A stretch of DNA of 64,000 bases from Castor canadensis (GCF_047511655.1 NC_133387.1:23740353-23804352); one strand, 5' to 3'. Positions 10,562 to 21,620 are shown, numbered from the stretch's first letter. The notes: a model not told the origin generated them from the letters alone. Made by a program: numbers and translations.

Positions 10562-12702
10562 TGAGTGCTGTGTGTGCACAGTGGGGTGTGTGGTGTGTGT
10601 GGTTGTGTGGTGTGTGTGTGTGGTGTGGTGTGTGTGTGTGGTGTGTGGTGTGTGTATGTGTGTGGTGTGTGGTGTGTGTGTGGTGTGTGTGGTATGTGTG
10701 TGTGATGTGTGTGGTGTGTGTGGTGTGTGTGTGGTGTATGTGTGGTGTGTGTGGTGTGTGTGATGTGTGTGTGGTGTGTGGTGTGTGTGGTGTGTGTGTG
10801 GTGTATGTGTGGTATGTGTGTGGTGTGTGGTGTGTGTGGTATGTGTGTGTGATGTGTGTGTGGTGTGTGTGGTGTGTGTGTGGTGTATGTGTGGTGTGTG
10901 TGATGTGTGTGTGTGTGGTGTGTGTGATGTGTGTGTGGTGTGTGTGTGGTGTATGATGTGTGGTGTGTGGTGTGTGTGATGTGTGTGATGTGTGTGTGGT
11001 GTGTGGTGTGTGTGGTGTGTGTGGTGTGTGTGATGTGTGTGTGGTGTGTGTGTGGTGTGTGTGTGTGGTATGTGTGGTGTGTGTGTGGTGTGTGGTGTGT
11101 GTGGTGTGTATGATGTGTGGTGTGTGGTGTGTGTGATGTGTGTGTGTGGTGTGTGTGGTATGTGTGTGTGGTGTGTGTGTGGTGTGTGGTGTGTGTGGTG
11201 TGTATGATGTGTGGTGTGTGGTGTGTGTGATGTGTGTGTGGTGTGTGTGGTGTGTGGTGTGTGTGGTGTGTGTGGTGTGTGTGTGGTGTGTGTGGTATGT
11301 GTGTGTGGTGTGTGTGATGTGTGTGTGGTGTGTGTGATGTGTGTGTGGTGTGTGTGTGGTGTGTGTGGTATGTGTGGTGTGTGTGTGGTGTGTGTGGTGT
11401 GTGTGTGGTGTGTGTGTGGTGTATGATGCGTGGTGTGTGGTGTGTGGTGTGTGTGATGTGTGTGTGTGTGTGTGGTGTGTGTGATGTGTGTGTGGTGTGT
11501 GTGGTGTGTGGTGTGTGGTGTGTGTGTGGTGTGTGGTGTGTGTGGTGTGTGGTGTGTGTGATGTGTGTGGTGTGTGTGTGGTGTGTGTGGTGTGTGTGTG
11601 TGTATGTGTGTGATGTGTGTGTGGTGTGTGTGTGTGGTGTGTGGTGTGTGTGGTGTGTGTGTGGTGTGTGTGTGGTGTGTGGTGTGTGTGGTGTGTGTAT
11701 GTGTGTGGTGTGTGTGTGGTGTGTGGTGTGTGTGTGGTGTGTGTGTGGTGTGTGTGTGGTGTGTGTGTGTGTATGTGTGTGATGTGTGTGTGGTGTGTGT
11801 GTGTGGTGTGTGGTGTGTGTGGTGTGTGTATGTGTGTGATGTGTGTGTGGTGTGTGTGTGGTGTGTGGTGTGTGTGGTGTGTGTATGTGTGTGATGTGTG
11901 TGTGGTGTGTGTGTGGTGTGTGGTGTGTGTGGTGTGTGTATGTGTGTGATGTGTGTGTGGTGTGTGTGTGGTGTGTGGTGTGTGGTGTGTGTGTGGTATG
12001 TGTGTGGTATGTGTGTGGTGTGTGTGGTGTGTGTGTGGTGTGTGTGGTGTGTGTGGTGTGTGTGTGGTGTGTGTGTGGTGTGTGTGTGGTGTGTGTGGTG
12101 TGTGTGTGGTGTGTGTGTGGTGTGTGTGTGATGTGTGTGGTGTGTGTGTGTGATGTGTGTGGTGTGTGTGGTGTGTGTGTGGTGTGTGTGTGGTGTGTGT
12201 GTGATGTGTGTGGTGTGTGTGTGTGATGTGTGTGGTGTGTGTGGTGTGTGTGGTGTATGTGTGGTGTGTGTGAGATGTGTGTGTGGTGTGTGTGGTGTGT
12301 GTGGTGTATGTGTGGTGTGTGTGAGATGTGTGTGTGGTGTGTGTGGTGTGTGTGTGGTGTGTGTGGTATGTGTGGTGTGTGTGTGGTGTGTGTGGTGTGT
12401 GTGTGGTGTGTGTGTGGTGTGTGTGTGGTGTGTGTGGTGTGTGTGAGATGTGTGTGTGGTGTGTGTGAGATGTGTGTGTGGTGTGTGTGAGATGTGTGTG
12501 TGGTGTGTGTGGTGTGTGTGTGGTGTGTGTGTGGTGTGTGTGGTGTGTGTGGTGTATGTGTGGTGTGTGTGAGATGTGGTGTGTGTGGTGTGTGTGGTGT
12601 GTGTGGTGTGTGTGGTGTGTGTGTGGTGTGTGTGGTGTGTGTGTGGTGTGTGTGGTGTGTGTGTGGTGTGTGGTGTGTGGTTTGTGGTGTGTGGTGTGTG
12701 TA
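10562..12702. repeat. TG-rich satellite, about 2.1 kb
   Basis: An almost unbroken array of (TG)n runs is punctuated by an extra G (giving GGTGTG) and by rare GATGTG, GTATGTG and GAGATG variants. Higher-order structure is visible. The 'gtatgtgtgtgatg' marker recurs at 11829, 11884 and 11939 (55-bp period). 'gagatg' recurs at 12445, 12467 and 12489 (22 bp) and at 12272 and 12323 (51 bp). The complementary strand is almost purely A and C, so long frames on both strands lack stops without being genes. Confidence 0.97.
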
Positions 12703-13271
12703 CAGGAGCACTGTATCTGGGGTTTCCTGTGATCCGGGCATTGACTGTTGATGTTGGCTGTGGACTGTCAGTGCTGGAAGTTTCCCTTTCCTGTACCCAC
12801 TTAGCGCCTGCTTTGGGGTATGCATTGCCACCTGGGCCTCAGTGTCACTGTCTCCTAGGCCTGTCACCCTCTGTGCTCAGGCCTGGCCTCCTGCAGATAC
12901 GTTCCTGCTTCTCCCAGGACCTTCAGGCCTCTGCACTGGCTGGGCCTCCCCAGGGGGCTCCCTGGGTCCCAGGAGGAGGCGATCTGAAGCACAGGCGCTC
13001 TTCCCTTCTCCTTCTCCCCGGAGAGGACCCACCAGGCAGTTAGCCACCTTCTGACGCCTTCTCAGTTCAGAAGCCACAGGAGCTGCAGCCAGCCAGGACC
13101 CCAAATTAACCCACACCATCATTCGTCTCCTCCTACTTGAAACCCTGGCAAGTTCTGGGCAGAACGCCAGACACTGCCCATCTTAGGACAGGAAGGTCAT
13201 CATTACCTAAATAAAATGGTGTCTGGAATAGAAAAGTCAGGGCAGCTCTTTTAACTCTTTCATGATACATC
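12703..13271. other. Unassigned, GC-richer sequence
   Basis: No repeat recognised. A frame running out of the satellite to 13043 has no recognisable domain and no plausible start outside the TG array. Confidence 0.4.
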
Positions 13272-13588
13272 TTTTTTTTTTTTAATGATAGTGGGGATTT
13301 GAACTCAGGGCCTTGCACTTGCTAGGCAGGCACTCTACCACTTGAGCCATGCTTCCAGCCTTTTCTGTTCTAGTTATCTTTTGTATACATTTTTGCCTGG
13401 AGCCAGCCTTTGACCACCATCTTTCTACCTACACCCCCAGTATAGCTGGGATCACAGAGATGTAATACCAACTGAGTTTGTTTATCAAGATGAGGTCTCA
13501 CAAATGTTTTGCCCAGTCTGGTCTTGAACTGTGATCCTCCCAATTCCTGCCTCCCAGGTAGCTGGGATTACAGCTGTGAGCGTGGCTT
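13272..13588 (-). mobile_element. Trimeric SINE (7SL-7SL-tRNA)
   Basis: Plus-strand order is T-run, tRNA-like unit in reverse ('gatttgaactcagggcc', 'ctaccacttgagccatgc'), B1-like unit, linker 'tttatcaagatgaggtctc', second B1-like unit ending 'gctgggattacagctgtgag'. Confidence 0.85.
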
Positions 13589-14007
13589 GGGGAGGACCCA
13601 ACCGAAAATAGAGCATGCGAGAGGCAGTGTCTAAGGCCGTCAGTGACCGTCATCATCGGTGTGAGGGCGGGAGCCCACCTGGCTACTTTCATCCCCTTGA
13701 ACTCATCTCGGGTATAAGGGATCTTCAGGTTCAAAGTCGAACTTACTCATCTTGGTTGCTCTTTCTACCTAGTCTTGTCAGAGCGGCCACTGTCTTGTAC
13801 TGTGGCGTTTGTTTTTATTTTACTTTTCTACAGAGAGGCAATGGAAAGGGGCCACAGGTTTACTGCAAGAAGCTTTCTTTTCATATCACTGTTTGGTGGA
13901 GGGCTAGTGCGAATATTCAAAGTTGGTTTGGGACGCTACCCATTCTGCTTCCAAACATATCCAAGAAATTCCTGTCTGAGGAGATGGACGGGAAAATCAT
14001 GGAGTTA
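13589..14007. other. Unassigned sequence
   Basis: A 169-codon frame runs 13615-14124 but its last third is SINE sequence and I recognise no domain. I do not call a gene. Confidence 0.4.
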
Positions 14008-14097
14008 AGGTGGTCTCACTATGTACCCCCAGCTGGCCTCAAACTCTTGATCCTCTCCACAAGTGCTGGGATTACAGGCATGTACCACCAGGTCCAC
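14008..14097 (-). mobile_element. B1-like SINE fragment
   Basis: 'ggtggtctcactatgtac' to 'gctgggattacaggcatg' is a reverse-complement B1 without a tRNA unit. Confidence 0.75.
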
Positions 14098-14734
14098 CAT
14101 TCTCCTACAAAAGATTTGGTGTGACCAGAGAGAACTTGAAAAGTACAATGAGCAGAGACTAGGAAGGAAAGCATGTGCTCAGCTGCATTCATAATACTTT
14201 AATGCCTATTTTAGTAGCCTGTCAAACTAGTGTGTATGTTGTCAACATTTAAATTTTCTATAAACATTTATTCACTTAACAATAAGTAAAAAATGAATAT
14301 ATGAAAGAGAAGATATCTAAATATGGATTGCAGCCTAAATTCTTAACATATTTAATAGGTCAAATTCTTGTAATTGCAAGCTCTTGAATAAGTATAGGAC
14401 AACATGGTAAGTACAGAACAGATACGTATGTGTGTGACCAGGGTTCTAGACCAAGGGCCCAACTCCAGAGTTCTGGAGTCAGGTCTGTCCACTTCTCCCG
14501 TACACCAAATAAAGAGCCAAGCAGTGGTAAAGGGCAGAGAAAGGTTTATTAATGTGTCGTGGACACCTGCAGGAAGAGGCAAAGTCAGCACTTCAGCTTC
14601 CTGGGGCACAGACAGGACCTTTAGGGCTAAACAGAGGAGTGGGGGTCAAAATGCATGTGTAATTACTGAACAGTGATCCTCACAAGTGGTGCAGTTGTTC
14701 CTTATCCCATTCTACTTCCTGCAACCCAAGACGA
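14098..14734. other. Unassigned; possible LTR-related sequence
   Basis: 14440-14700 has retrovirus-like flavour (AATAAA at about 14508, 'agaaaggtttattaatg'), but I could not match a family. The rest is plain AT-rich DNA. Confidence 0.3.
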
Positions 14735-14836
14735 TTGTGGGGGGGCAGGGGGGAGGAAGAGAGAGAGAGGAGAGAGAGAAAAGGAGAGAGACAGAGACAG
14801 ACAGAAACAGAAAAGGAGAGAGATGGGGGGGGGGGC
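14735..14836. repeat. Polypurine (GA/GGA) tract with G-runs
   Basis: The plus strand is about 100 bp of mostly G and A with a few C, bounded by G7/G6 runs at the left and a G11 run at the right. It could form triplex or G-quadruplex structure. Confidence 0.85.
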
Positions 14837-15329
14837 AGCACAAAATGGTGCCAGAGATGCCAAGCTCTCCTGGACCCAAGGAAGAGTCAGTGCTTTTCAG
14901 CAAAAGAAGCTTCTAAGAACATGCACTGATACTGGTTATAAAACCTTCGTACCATACTTGAGAAATTTTCTTGATTTTATTCTGTGCAAGGAGAATTGTG
15001 TCATATAACACTGGAGTTTTCTCATCTAGAATTTCATTCTGCTAAGCCTAAATTGGCTTTCAAAGAAAAAGACTGTTAGCTCTTTTTCTATTTTAAAGGT
15101 AAATCAAGGATTCCAAGGTCATCTACATTTTTACTGTAAATAATGAGTTCAGTTACAGAGGCTTATGCTTCCTAAGCTTTTGCAATATGAAACCTATTTG
15201 CCTGATTCTAACATTCCAGGTGAGGGAACTGCAATTTGGAATCATCCCTGATAAAGAAATACCAACTGGTGAAGTATCAATGGCTTACATGACTGTACCT
15301 GGGGTCTCGCACACAGGGTTTTGGGTTTT
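14837..15329. other. Unassigned sequence
   Basis: No gene or repeat recognised. One copy of the target site duplication of the following SINE lies at 15311-15321. Confidence 0.4.
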
Positions 15330-15540
15330 TTGTTTTGTTTTTAGTGATACCACTGTTTGAACTCAGGGCTTCACACTTACAAAGCAGCCACTCTACTGCT
15401 AGCTCCAGTTCATTTTGCTCTGGTTATTTTGGAGATAAAGTCTTGCAAAACTATTTGCCAGGGCTGACCTGGAACCAAGATCCTCCTCATCTCAGCCTCC
15501 CAAGCAGCTAGGATTACAGGCGTGAGCCACTGTGCCCAGC
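15330..15540 (-). mobile_element. Composite SINE (B1-like + tRNA-like) with target site duplication
   Basis: Reverse dimer ('gtttgaactcagggcttcac' to 'ggattacaggcgtgagccac'). It is flanked by an exact 11-bp duplication, ACACAGGGTTT, at 15311-15321 and 15543-15553, showing L1-type insertion. Confidence 0.92.
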
Positions 15541-16140
15541 TTACACAGGGTTTCTATTCACTCTGTTTTCCTTAACCTTTTTCTCCTTCCAGACCCCACT
15601 AAGAACATAAAGCCTGACCTTGAGGGAAATTGGAAGATAAAGGTGTAAGACGGGCTGTGGAACAACTCCCCCCCCACCACAAAGACAGGACTGCACCTTT
15701 ACTATGTTCATGGCTCCTGTCACTAGAGGTAGCATGGCACCATATTGGAGCTATGTGGAGAGACCCTTTCTCAAAATAAATAAAATCAAATAAAGTATAA
15801 AATAAAATAAATACTGGTATGGAACTTTTCAGAACCAAGCAGAAAAATGAAGCAAGGCACACCAACACCACCAACTTGGAGGAAAATACATAACACGGAA
15901 AAGAAAGACCAGAACTAAGAGGAAAATGTCCCCAAAGGAAACAAAGAGCAAAAAGAACAGAGCATCTTCAGGGAAAGTGACTTAGGGGACACTTGGCCAT
16001 AAAATGAAAATAGGGTCCCAAGAAAAAGGATAATCGGAGAACAATAAGTGTTCAAATAAAAGTAAGGCAGGACAGTCCTGGCCACTCTGTGTCTCCCCTC
16101 CGTGTTCCATCCTTCCTGGGCCTCCTGCCCTCAGTCCCCT
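15541..16140. other. Unassigned A-rich sequence
   Basis: An A/T-rich tail-like stretch lies at 15770-15815. I see no family match and no gene. Confidence 0.4.
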
Positions 16141-16829
16141 GTCTCCCAATATGCTGTCACAAATGAGTTCAACAGAATAGGCCAGAGAAAAGAATCGATG
16201 AATTTGAAGGTAGAGAATTCTACCAAATGCTTAAAGAATTATTAGCACTAATTAATTCTATGTGACCAATTCAAATTATGAGGCCACTTTTATGCTGATA
16301 GCAAAATGACAACACACACACACACACAGACTGAGAGAGAGAGGGGGAAGGGGTAGGAGAACTAGAACTAATCTCTCTCAGGAATTTGGACACAAAAGTT
16401 AAAATACTATGAAGCAGAGAAAAAAGCATGCACCATGATCAAGTGAGGTTCATTCCATGTTGAAATCAGTCAATGTGACTACCACATTCACAGACAATTA
16501 AAGAAGACAACTTGCACAAGCAGGCCAGTTAAAGCACAAACAGTATTTGACAAAACTTAACACCCATCCATGCTAAAAACACTCAGAAAGCTTGAAATAC
16601 AGAGGAACTTCCTCAGCGACATAGAAGTCCTGTACAAAATCCTACAGATAGTTTTAAGCTTAGTGGTACAGACTAAGTGCTTCCTCCAGAAGGTCAAGAC
16701 CAAGCCAAGGAGGCCTCCTCTCACCATGTCATAGCGTGGGAAAGAATGAATACTGATCAGAAAAGAAGGGATAAAAGTGTCCCTTTTGCAGATGACATAA
16801 TCTACATAGAAAACCCAATGCGTGTCACT
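16141..16829 (+). mobile_element. Old L1 ORF2 fragment (reverse transcriptase region), sense
   Basis: The wording follows sense L1 ORF2, including 'tcaagtgaggttcattcc', 'tatttgacaaaacttaacac' and the nucleotides of the reverse-transcriptase FADD box ('tttgcagatgacataatc', 16786-16803). A CA run sits at about 16312-16328. Frames are broken. Confidence 0.8.
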
Positions 16830-17195
16830 CAACTCTGTCACTGTGACAAAACTACAGGAGAAAACCACCTAAGGAAGGAAGGATTTGTCCTGACTCACGA
16901 TTTCAGGGTTCCTGTCCATAGTGGTGTTTGAACAGAGTATCTGACATCATGGTGGCCAGGAGGTGGGGGGCGGGGGGAGGACCCCACACTAGCCACTAGC
17001 TGGCTTTCTCCTTTTTCCTCTTTTATTCCATCTGGGTCCCAGCCTATGGGATGGCACCACCCACATCTGGAGTGTGCCCTCCCCACTTAGTTAACCCTGT
17101 CTGGAGAGGCCCTCACAGACACACCCAGATGTGTGCCTCAGTAATCTAGGCCCTTCTTAATCCAGTCAAGGTAACAATCAAAATTAACCATCGCA
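16830..17195 (-). mobile_element. Solo LTR-like element inserted in L1
   Basis: Read on the minus strand it begins 'tgcgatggttaattttgatt', contains 'cacacctctgg'-type wording and an AATAAA (17023-17028, antisense), and ends near 'ttgtcacagtgacag'. This is the general form of a rodent LTR, probably ERVL/MaLR class. L1 ORF2 resumes on both sides. There is no internal region. The family name is uncertain. Confidence 0.6.
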
Positions 17196-17980
17196 CCAAG
17201 GAATCTCTACCACAGCACCTCCTAGAATGCACGCGCAAGGAAGCACTGTCTAACGTCAACTTACAAAACCAAGTGTATTTCAGTATATTAGCAAGAGCCA
17301 CATAGAGTTTAAATATGTAGTACCACTTACGATCTCTCAAAAAAGAGAAACACATGGATTCTAAAATTACATCACAATATTTTATCTAACCCATTGTATG
17401 CTGAAAACTATAAAATATTAGTGAATGGAATCAAAAGAGCTAACTGAATGGAGAGGCACACCATGTTCACAGAGTGAAAGGCTCAGCACAGGAAAGAGAG
17501 CAAGTCCTCTCAAATTTCTATCAAAATTCCAGAAGTATGTTTTGGAGGAAGACAAAATTCCAACAGTTTTATGGAAAATGAAAAGACAAGCCACAGACTA
17601 GAGAAAATCTTTGCAAAATGTGTGTTTAACAGAAGTCTTACATCCAAAATATATGAGAACTCTTAAAATTCAACAATAAGGAAACAACCCAAATATGCAA
17701 AAAATCTCCCCAAAGAGTATTTACAGATAGCAAATGAGCAGAAGAGCATATGTTCAGAATCGCCCGTCATCACGTAGTTGAAAATTGAAACAAGATATGG
17801 TTACACTATTAAAATGGCTGAAATCCACGCCACACCCCCAGTAAAAAGCCAATATTAAATGCTGATGAAGACGTGAGCAACAGGAACTCTCATTCCCTGC
17901 TAGCAGGAGTGCCACATGCCACAGCCACTGGCAAGACAGTGTGACAGTCTCTCAGCAAAGAAAGCATGGGGTTAGAGAGA
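17196..17980 (+). mobile_element. Old L1 ORF2 3' part, sense (resumes after LTR)
   Basis: 'gaaaactataaaatattagt', 'caccatgttcacagagtg', 'acatccaaaatatatgag' and 'ggaactctcattccctgc' follow L1 ORF2 to near its end. Decayed. Confidence 0.8.
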
Positions 17981-18080
17981 GGGAGAGAGAAGAGAGAGAG
18001 GAGGGGAAGCAGGGAGAGGACAGACTGGTGCACTGACGAAATTGGAAGAATGGTGTCCAAATAAAAATGAACACAACTAA

Positions 18081-18170
18081 GGCTGCAGGGTGGCTCAAGT
18101 GGTAGAGCACTTACCTAGCAAGCACCAGGTCCTGAGTTCAAATCCCTGTACTGACAAAAGAGAAAAAAAA
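18081..18170 (+). mobile_element. tRNA-derived SINE (monomer)
   Basis: A-box 'ggtggctcaagtggtagagc', B-box 'gttcaaatccctg' and an A-rich tail. A GA-rich stretch (17970-18020) lies between it and the L1. Confidence 0.88.
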
Positions 18171-18316
18171 CTTTAGAAAGTATATAAAAGAAAAGAGAAA
18201 AATCACTAAAGAAGAAAACAGCTAAGTTAGGCACAGGTCAAGAAAAATGTCTCTCAAAGAAAAAGATAAAGACAATGCTATACTTAATGATGAAACAAGA
18301 ATAAACCAAAAACCAA

Positions 18317-18425
18317 GGACTGGGTTTTGTGATTCAATGACAGAGCACTTGCCTAGCATTCACAAGGGCCTATGTTCCATCCCAGCAGTGCCAGAAAAGA
18401 AATGAAACAAAACAAAACAAAAAAT
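18317..18425 (+). mobile_element. ID-like SINE
   Basis: The body 'gacagagcacttgcctagc' with B-box 'gttccatcccagcagtgcc' and an A-rich tail is closer to classical rodent ID elements than to the common tRNA-like SINE of this window. Confidence 0.75.
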
Positions 18426-18430
18426 GTCTT

Positions 18431-18555
18431 GCCTGGAGTGATGGCACATGACTGTAATCCTGGCACCCTGGAGGCGAAAGCAGGAGACTCAGGGGTTCTA
18501 GGGCAAGACCCTGTCTCAAAAAACAAAAAAATAAAAAACAAAAAAGCAAAAACAA
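18431..18555 (+). mobile_element. B1-like SINE monomer
   Basis: 7SL-derived head 'gcctggagtgatggcacatg', then 'agaccctgtctc', then a long A-rich tail. Confidence 0.85.
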
Positions 18556-18817
18556 CATGAGGGTCCCGATATTCTTTATAATTATGGACTTTCCTATAAA
18601 TGCTGTTAGAAAACTAAAGAACTTGTTTGGGGGACAGTGTTGGTAAAATGACTTTTTTTTTTTTTTTAGTTGTTGCAACTATCCACGTGGAAAGCCAAAG
18701 GAATTAATTTTTTTAAAGATTAAAATTTATACATTAATAAGGTTGAACATATCTAAATATCAGTTGTGTTCCCATGCCTATCCCCACAGTAAGTAGTAAG
18801 AAAAATAATGAATTTGT
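18556..18817. other. Unassigned AT-rich spacer
   Basis: A T-run lies at about 18651-18667. No gene or repeat is recognised. Confidence 0.4.
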
Positions 18818-18920
18818 GGCTGGTGGAGTGGCTGAAGTGGTTAGAGTGCCTGCCTAGCAGGCGTGAGGCCCTGAGTTCAAATCCACAGTACCACCTTAAA
18901 AAAGAAAAAAAGAAAGAAAG
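18818..18920 (+). mobile_element. tRNA-derived SINE (monomer)
   Basis: 'ggctgaagtggttagagtgc', B-box 'gttcaaatccacag', A/G-rich tail. Imperfect flanking duplications ('aatgaattt' and 'aatgaattg') are visible. Confidence 0.88.
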
Positions 18921-19515
18921 CAATGAATTGGGAAAGACCCAACTGCCAATTCAATAAAATATAAAATACTTAGCAACAAACCTTTAAATTGAACTGCTGG
19001 ACCATAATGACGAAAATTATATTTACCTAAGAGAACAAAACAGACGGCTCAAACTAATGGGAAAACCTACTGTATTTTAGGTAGGAAGATTTAATTGAAC
19101 ATTATAAAGATGTGAACTCTCCCCAAAGAAGTCTCTATATTTCTTACAATCTAAATGCCAATGGGGGTTAAAAAATTTAACAAAATTATTCTAAAGTTCA
19201 TCTGCAAAAATAAAAGTGGGAAAATAGCCAATACTATTTTGAAAACGAGTAATCATGCTGCATGAGTATATTTAGTAGTACAAGAAAAATTTCAAAATGT
19301 GTTAACTTGTTTAAAGCAGATTACAAAATGTTAGGAGCATAATTTTTGCTTAAAATTAAATTATGAATAAAAAGGGGCTTGGAACTGAGATAGCAAAATA
19401 TAAATGATTGCCACTGGAGGATGGAGAAATGAGGCTTTTTTTCTTTAAGCTTATCTGTATTTCCTAACTTTTAAACAATAAACATATATTTATACTGAAT
19501 AGAGGAAGAAGTAAT
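18921..19515 (+). mobile_element. Old L1 (L1M) ORF2 end and 3' UTR, sense
   Basis: It starts in ORF2 wording ('aaaatacttagcaacaaacc') and ends with the L1M 3' UTR phrase 'taagcttatctgtatttcc' and 'aacaataaacatatat'. Confidence 0.75.
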
Positions 19516-20044
19516 TTTTTTTTAATAGCTCAAATGAATCTTGCCCCTTTCAGGCAGTCCTTCCTTGTCTAAGCCTGTCTCTCCAGCTCTGGACTGGGTG
19601 GCTGTACTTTATTCTTGCTATGTAGATAGAGTTGATCACAATTCTTTGGCCTCTCTGGTCTAACCTTGTGAGGTCTTTATAAATGAAACCACTTCTTTTA
19701 TTTGTCTCCCTCCAAAGCCTATTGTATAGCAGGTCCTCTCTCAAGATTTGTTAACCAAGAAAGAAAGAAAAAAGGAGGAAATTTACAAAAGAATATCTGC
19801 AACTCCTTCTCACACCACTAGAGGGAACCACATCCCCATGAAGATAGCTCTTGGAGCATAGGATTTTTTTTTTTTTTTTTTTTTAAACCAGGCTGCTCCA
19901 ATCTCAGAAACCTTCCAGAAGGCATTACAAAGCCCACTAGCCGGGGACAGAATGAAAACCATCCCTAAGAGTGAAATGTCTATTCTAAGATTAGATAGTC
20001 CCAAGATAGCCCCCTTATAGACACTCCCGTACTTCAGATTTGTT
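19516..20044. other. Unassigned; contains a partial CTCF-like word and a T-run
   Basis: CCACTAGAGGG at 19815-19825 resembles half of a CTCF core but lacks the following GC. A T-run lies at about 19864-19884. No gene was seen. Confidence 0.35.
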
Positions 20045-20215
20045 CTATCCATGGTGGCACTTATCAAAAGCAGTTTTATCTGTTATCAAATTACACCCCG
20101 TGTCTATGTCTGGCCTCCACAACAAGAGAGTAAATTGATGTTGAGGCTTGTTTCTCTCTCATTTACTACCTCAGTTCTAGTCCCTAAAAATGTACAAAAA
20201 TACTTAATTGAATTA
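20045..20215 (+). mobile_element. Possible L2 3' fragment, sense
   Basis: 'ggtggcacttatcaaaagc', 'tctatgtctggcctcc' and the following tail loosely follow the L2 3' end. Diverged; low confidence. Confidence 0.35.
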
Positions 20216-20668
20216 AAAAGTTAACATTCTCCTTGAATCATGTGCACTCCAAGAAAACCCAATAGGCAAAGTTCCAGACTTACAAAATAAAAAATTATGT
20301 GATGATTATAAGAACATTTTCAGATTTACTGAAAATTTCAACACAAAATCACAATAGAAAACTATTCTGACACCCTTAAAATATGGTCTTGTTTTTAGAA
20401 TTAAAGTGGCAGCCACTTTTACAAGGGACATGATTCAAAGACGGACGACTGTGGCTGATGACAGTGGAAGGTCAGACAAGTCCACTCTCAGGAGCAGGGA
20501 TGCCTTCAGAGAAAGGTGTGGCTGGAATGTGTTTGAGGTTAAAAACTAAAAAGGAGAGCATCTTTCTGCTAAGGGCTGTGGTCCTTGGAGTCTGGAAACA
20601 GAGGCACCCGTGGGCAGTAGCTTTCTGATATAGCTCTAGCACAGCCTCGAGAGGCCTGGTGGCTCCCA
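20216..20668. other. Unassigned sequence
   Basis: Contains a near-perfect short palindrome (AAAGTGGCAGCCACTTT, 20404-20420). Nothing else of note. Confidence 0.4.
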
Positions 20669-20835
20669 GAATTCAAATTCCAACTCCACCATATACTAAC
20701 TTGTGTGACCTTGAACGACTCACTTTGCCTCTGATGCCCTGTGTGAAATATGAGAACAGTGGGAACCTCCTAAATAGGATTCCCTTGAGGATTACATGCA
20801 GTCCAAGGTGAAAATTGTGCAGAATGAAGGCTCAA
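20669..20835 (+). mobile_element. MIR element, sense
   Basis: MIR core wording: 'caaattccaactccaccata', 'tgtgaccttgaacgactcac', 'ttgcctctgatgccctgtg'. Confidence 0.75.
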
Positions 20836-21319
20836 ACATTCATTGTAACTCATAAGCTCAATCAACAAACCATATAGACGGTTTCCAACAAATTGTGTCT
20901 GGCCCAAAGCAGGAACTGTAGAAGTGTGGGCTGTTACTATTTTAGGAGAGAAAGGCCCTGGACAGTTCATAGGTTTTTTGATCCACTTGGAAGACTTGTC
21001 CCTGTGACACACATGTGGCGAGAAACCACATCCCAAGTCTGAGGACATGCTGGTTCCTGTGTTCTGATTTTGCACTAAGAAACCTCTTGCTGGTAACAGC
21101 ATTCTGTGTAAGCATCGTGCTAAGAAGACGCACTGGCCAGCTGCTCCTGCGGTGACGAATAGGTCACACTTTATTAGTTTAGAACACAACACAGGGTCAT
21201 GTTTCCACTAATCAATTTGAAGGGACTTTAAGCCTCTTTCTGACCAAATTAGACTCCTTCTTGACCAGGAATTAAGATTTTCTGGCATTTTGTTCCATGA
21301 CTCTTGTTAGATTATTATT
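20836..21319. other. Unassigned sequence
   Basis: The 140-codon minus-strand frame across it (to 20770) overlaps the MIR and has no domain I recognise. Confidence 0.4.
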
Positions 21320-21398
21320 TTGTGGTACTAGGGATGGAGCCCTGGGCCCCACACATGCTAGGTAAGGGCTCTACCACTTGAGCCACTCCCCACATCTC
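21320..21398 (-). mobile_element. ID-like SINE
   Basis: 'gtactagggatggagccctg' and 'agggctctaccacttgagcc' form the reverse complement of an ID/tRNA-like SINE. Confidence 0.75.
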
Positions 21399-21439
21399 CC
21401 ACAAATGTTAAGAAAACAGGTGTTTTGATTTTTTTTTAA

Positions 21440-21620
21440 TTCAATCAGCAAGCATTTATTAAGCACAGGTTGTGTGCCAGGCCCAGTTCAAAGCGATGTA
21501 GTTAAAGCAGGGAACTGACCCCAGTCCTGCTTCCCAGGGGCTCACGTTTTGGTGGAGGAGCTGTCGGGGCTGGCAGTTGAGAAGCACTAAGAAGAAAATA
21601 AACGGAGAGTGAGTGGGATG
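21440..21620 (-). mobile_element. L2 3' end, antisense
   Basis: 'agcaagcatttattaagcac' and 'gttgtgtgccaggcccag' are the reverse complement of the conserved L2 3' end; the L2 body wording continues to about 21620. Confidence 0.75.

Noticed and set aside
10562..12702. CRISPR-like or telomere-like interpretation of the repeat array
   Set aside because: There are no constant-length spacers, and the units are TG/GGTG rather than TTAGGG; it is a vertebrate satellite.
10561..12751. Many plus-strand Cys/Val-rich frames across the satellite
   Set aside because: Same cause: TG-repeat translation in three frames.
10528..12867. A 779-codon minus-strand frame rich in His, Thr and Pro across the satellite
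   Set aside because: The C/A strand of the TG array cannot spell stop codons easily, so all its frames stay open. The peptide is pure repeat and the flanks show no gene structure.
13615..14124. A 169-codon frame
   Set aside because: Its final third is B1 SINE sequence, it has no recognisable domain and no splice or promoter context.
16141..16829. Reverse-transcriptase-like coding signal
   Set aside because: Decayed L1 ORF2 with stops and frameshifts; listed as a mobile element, not a gene.
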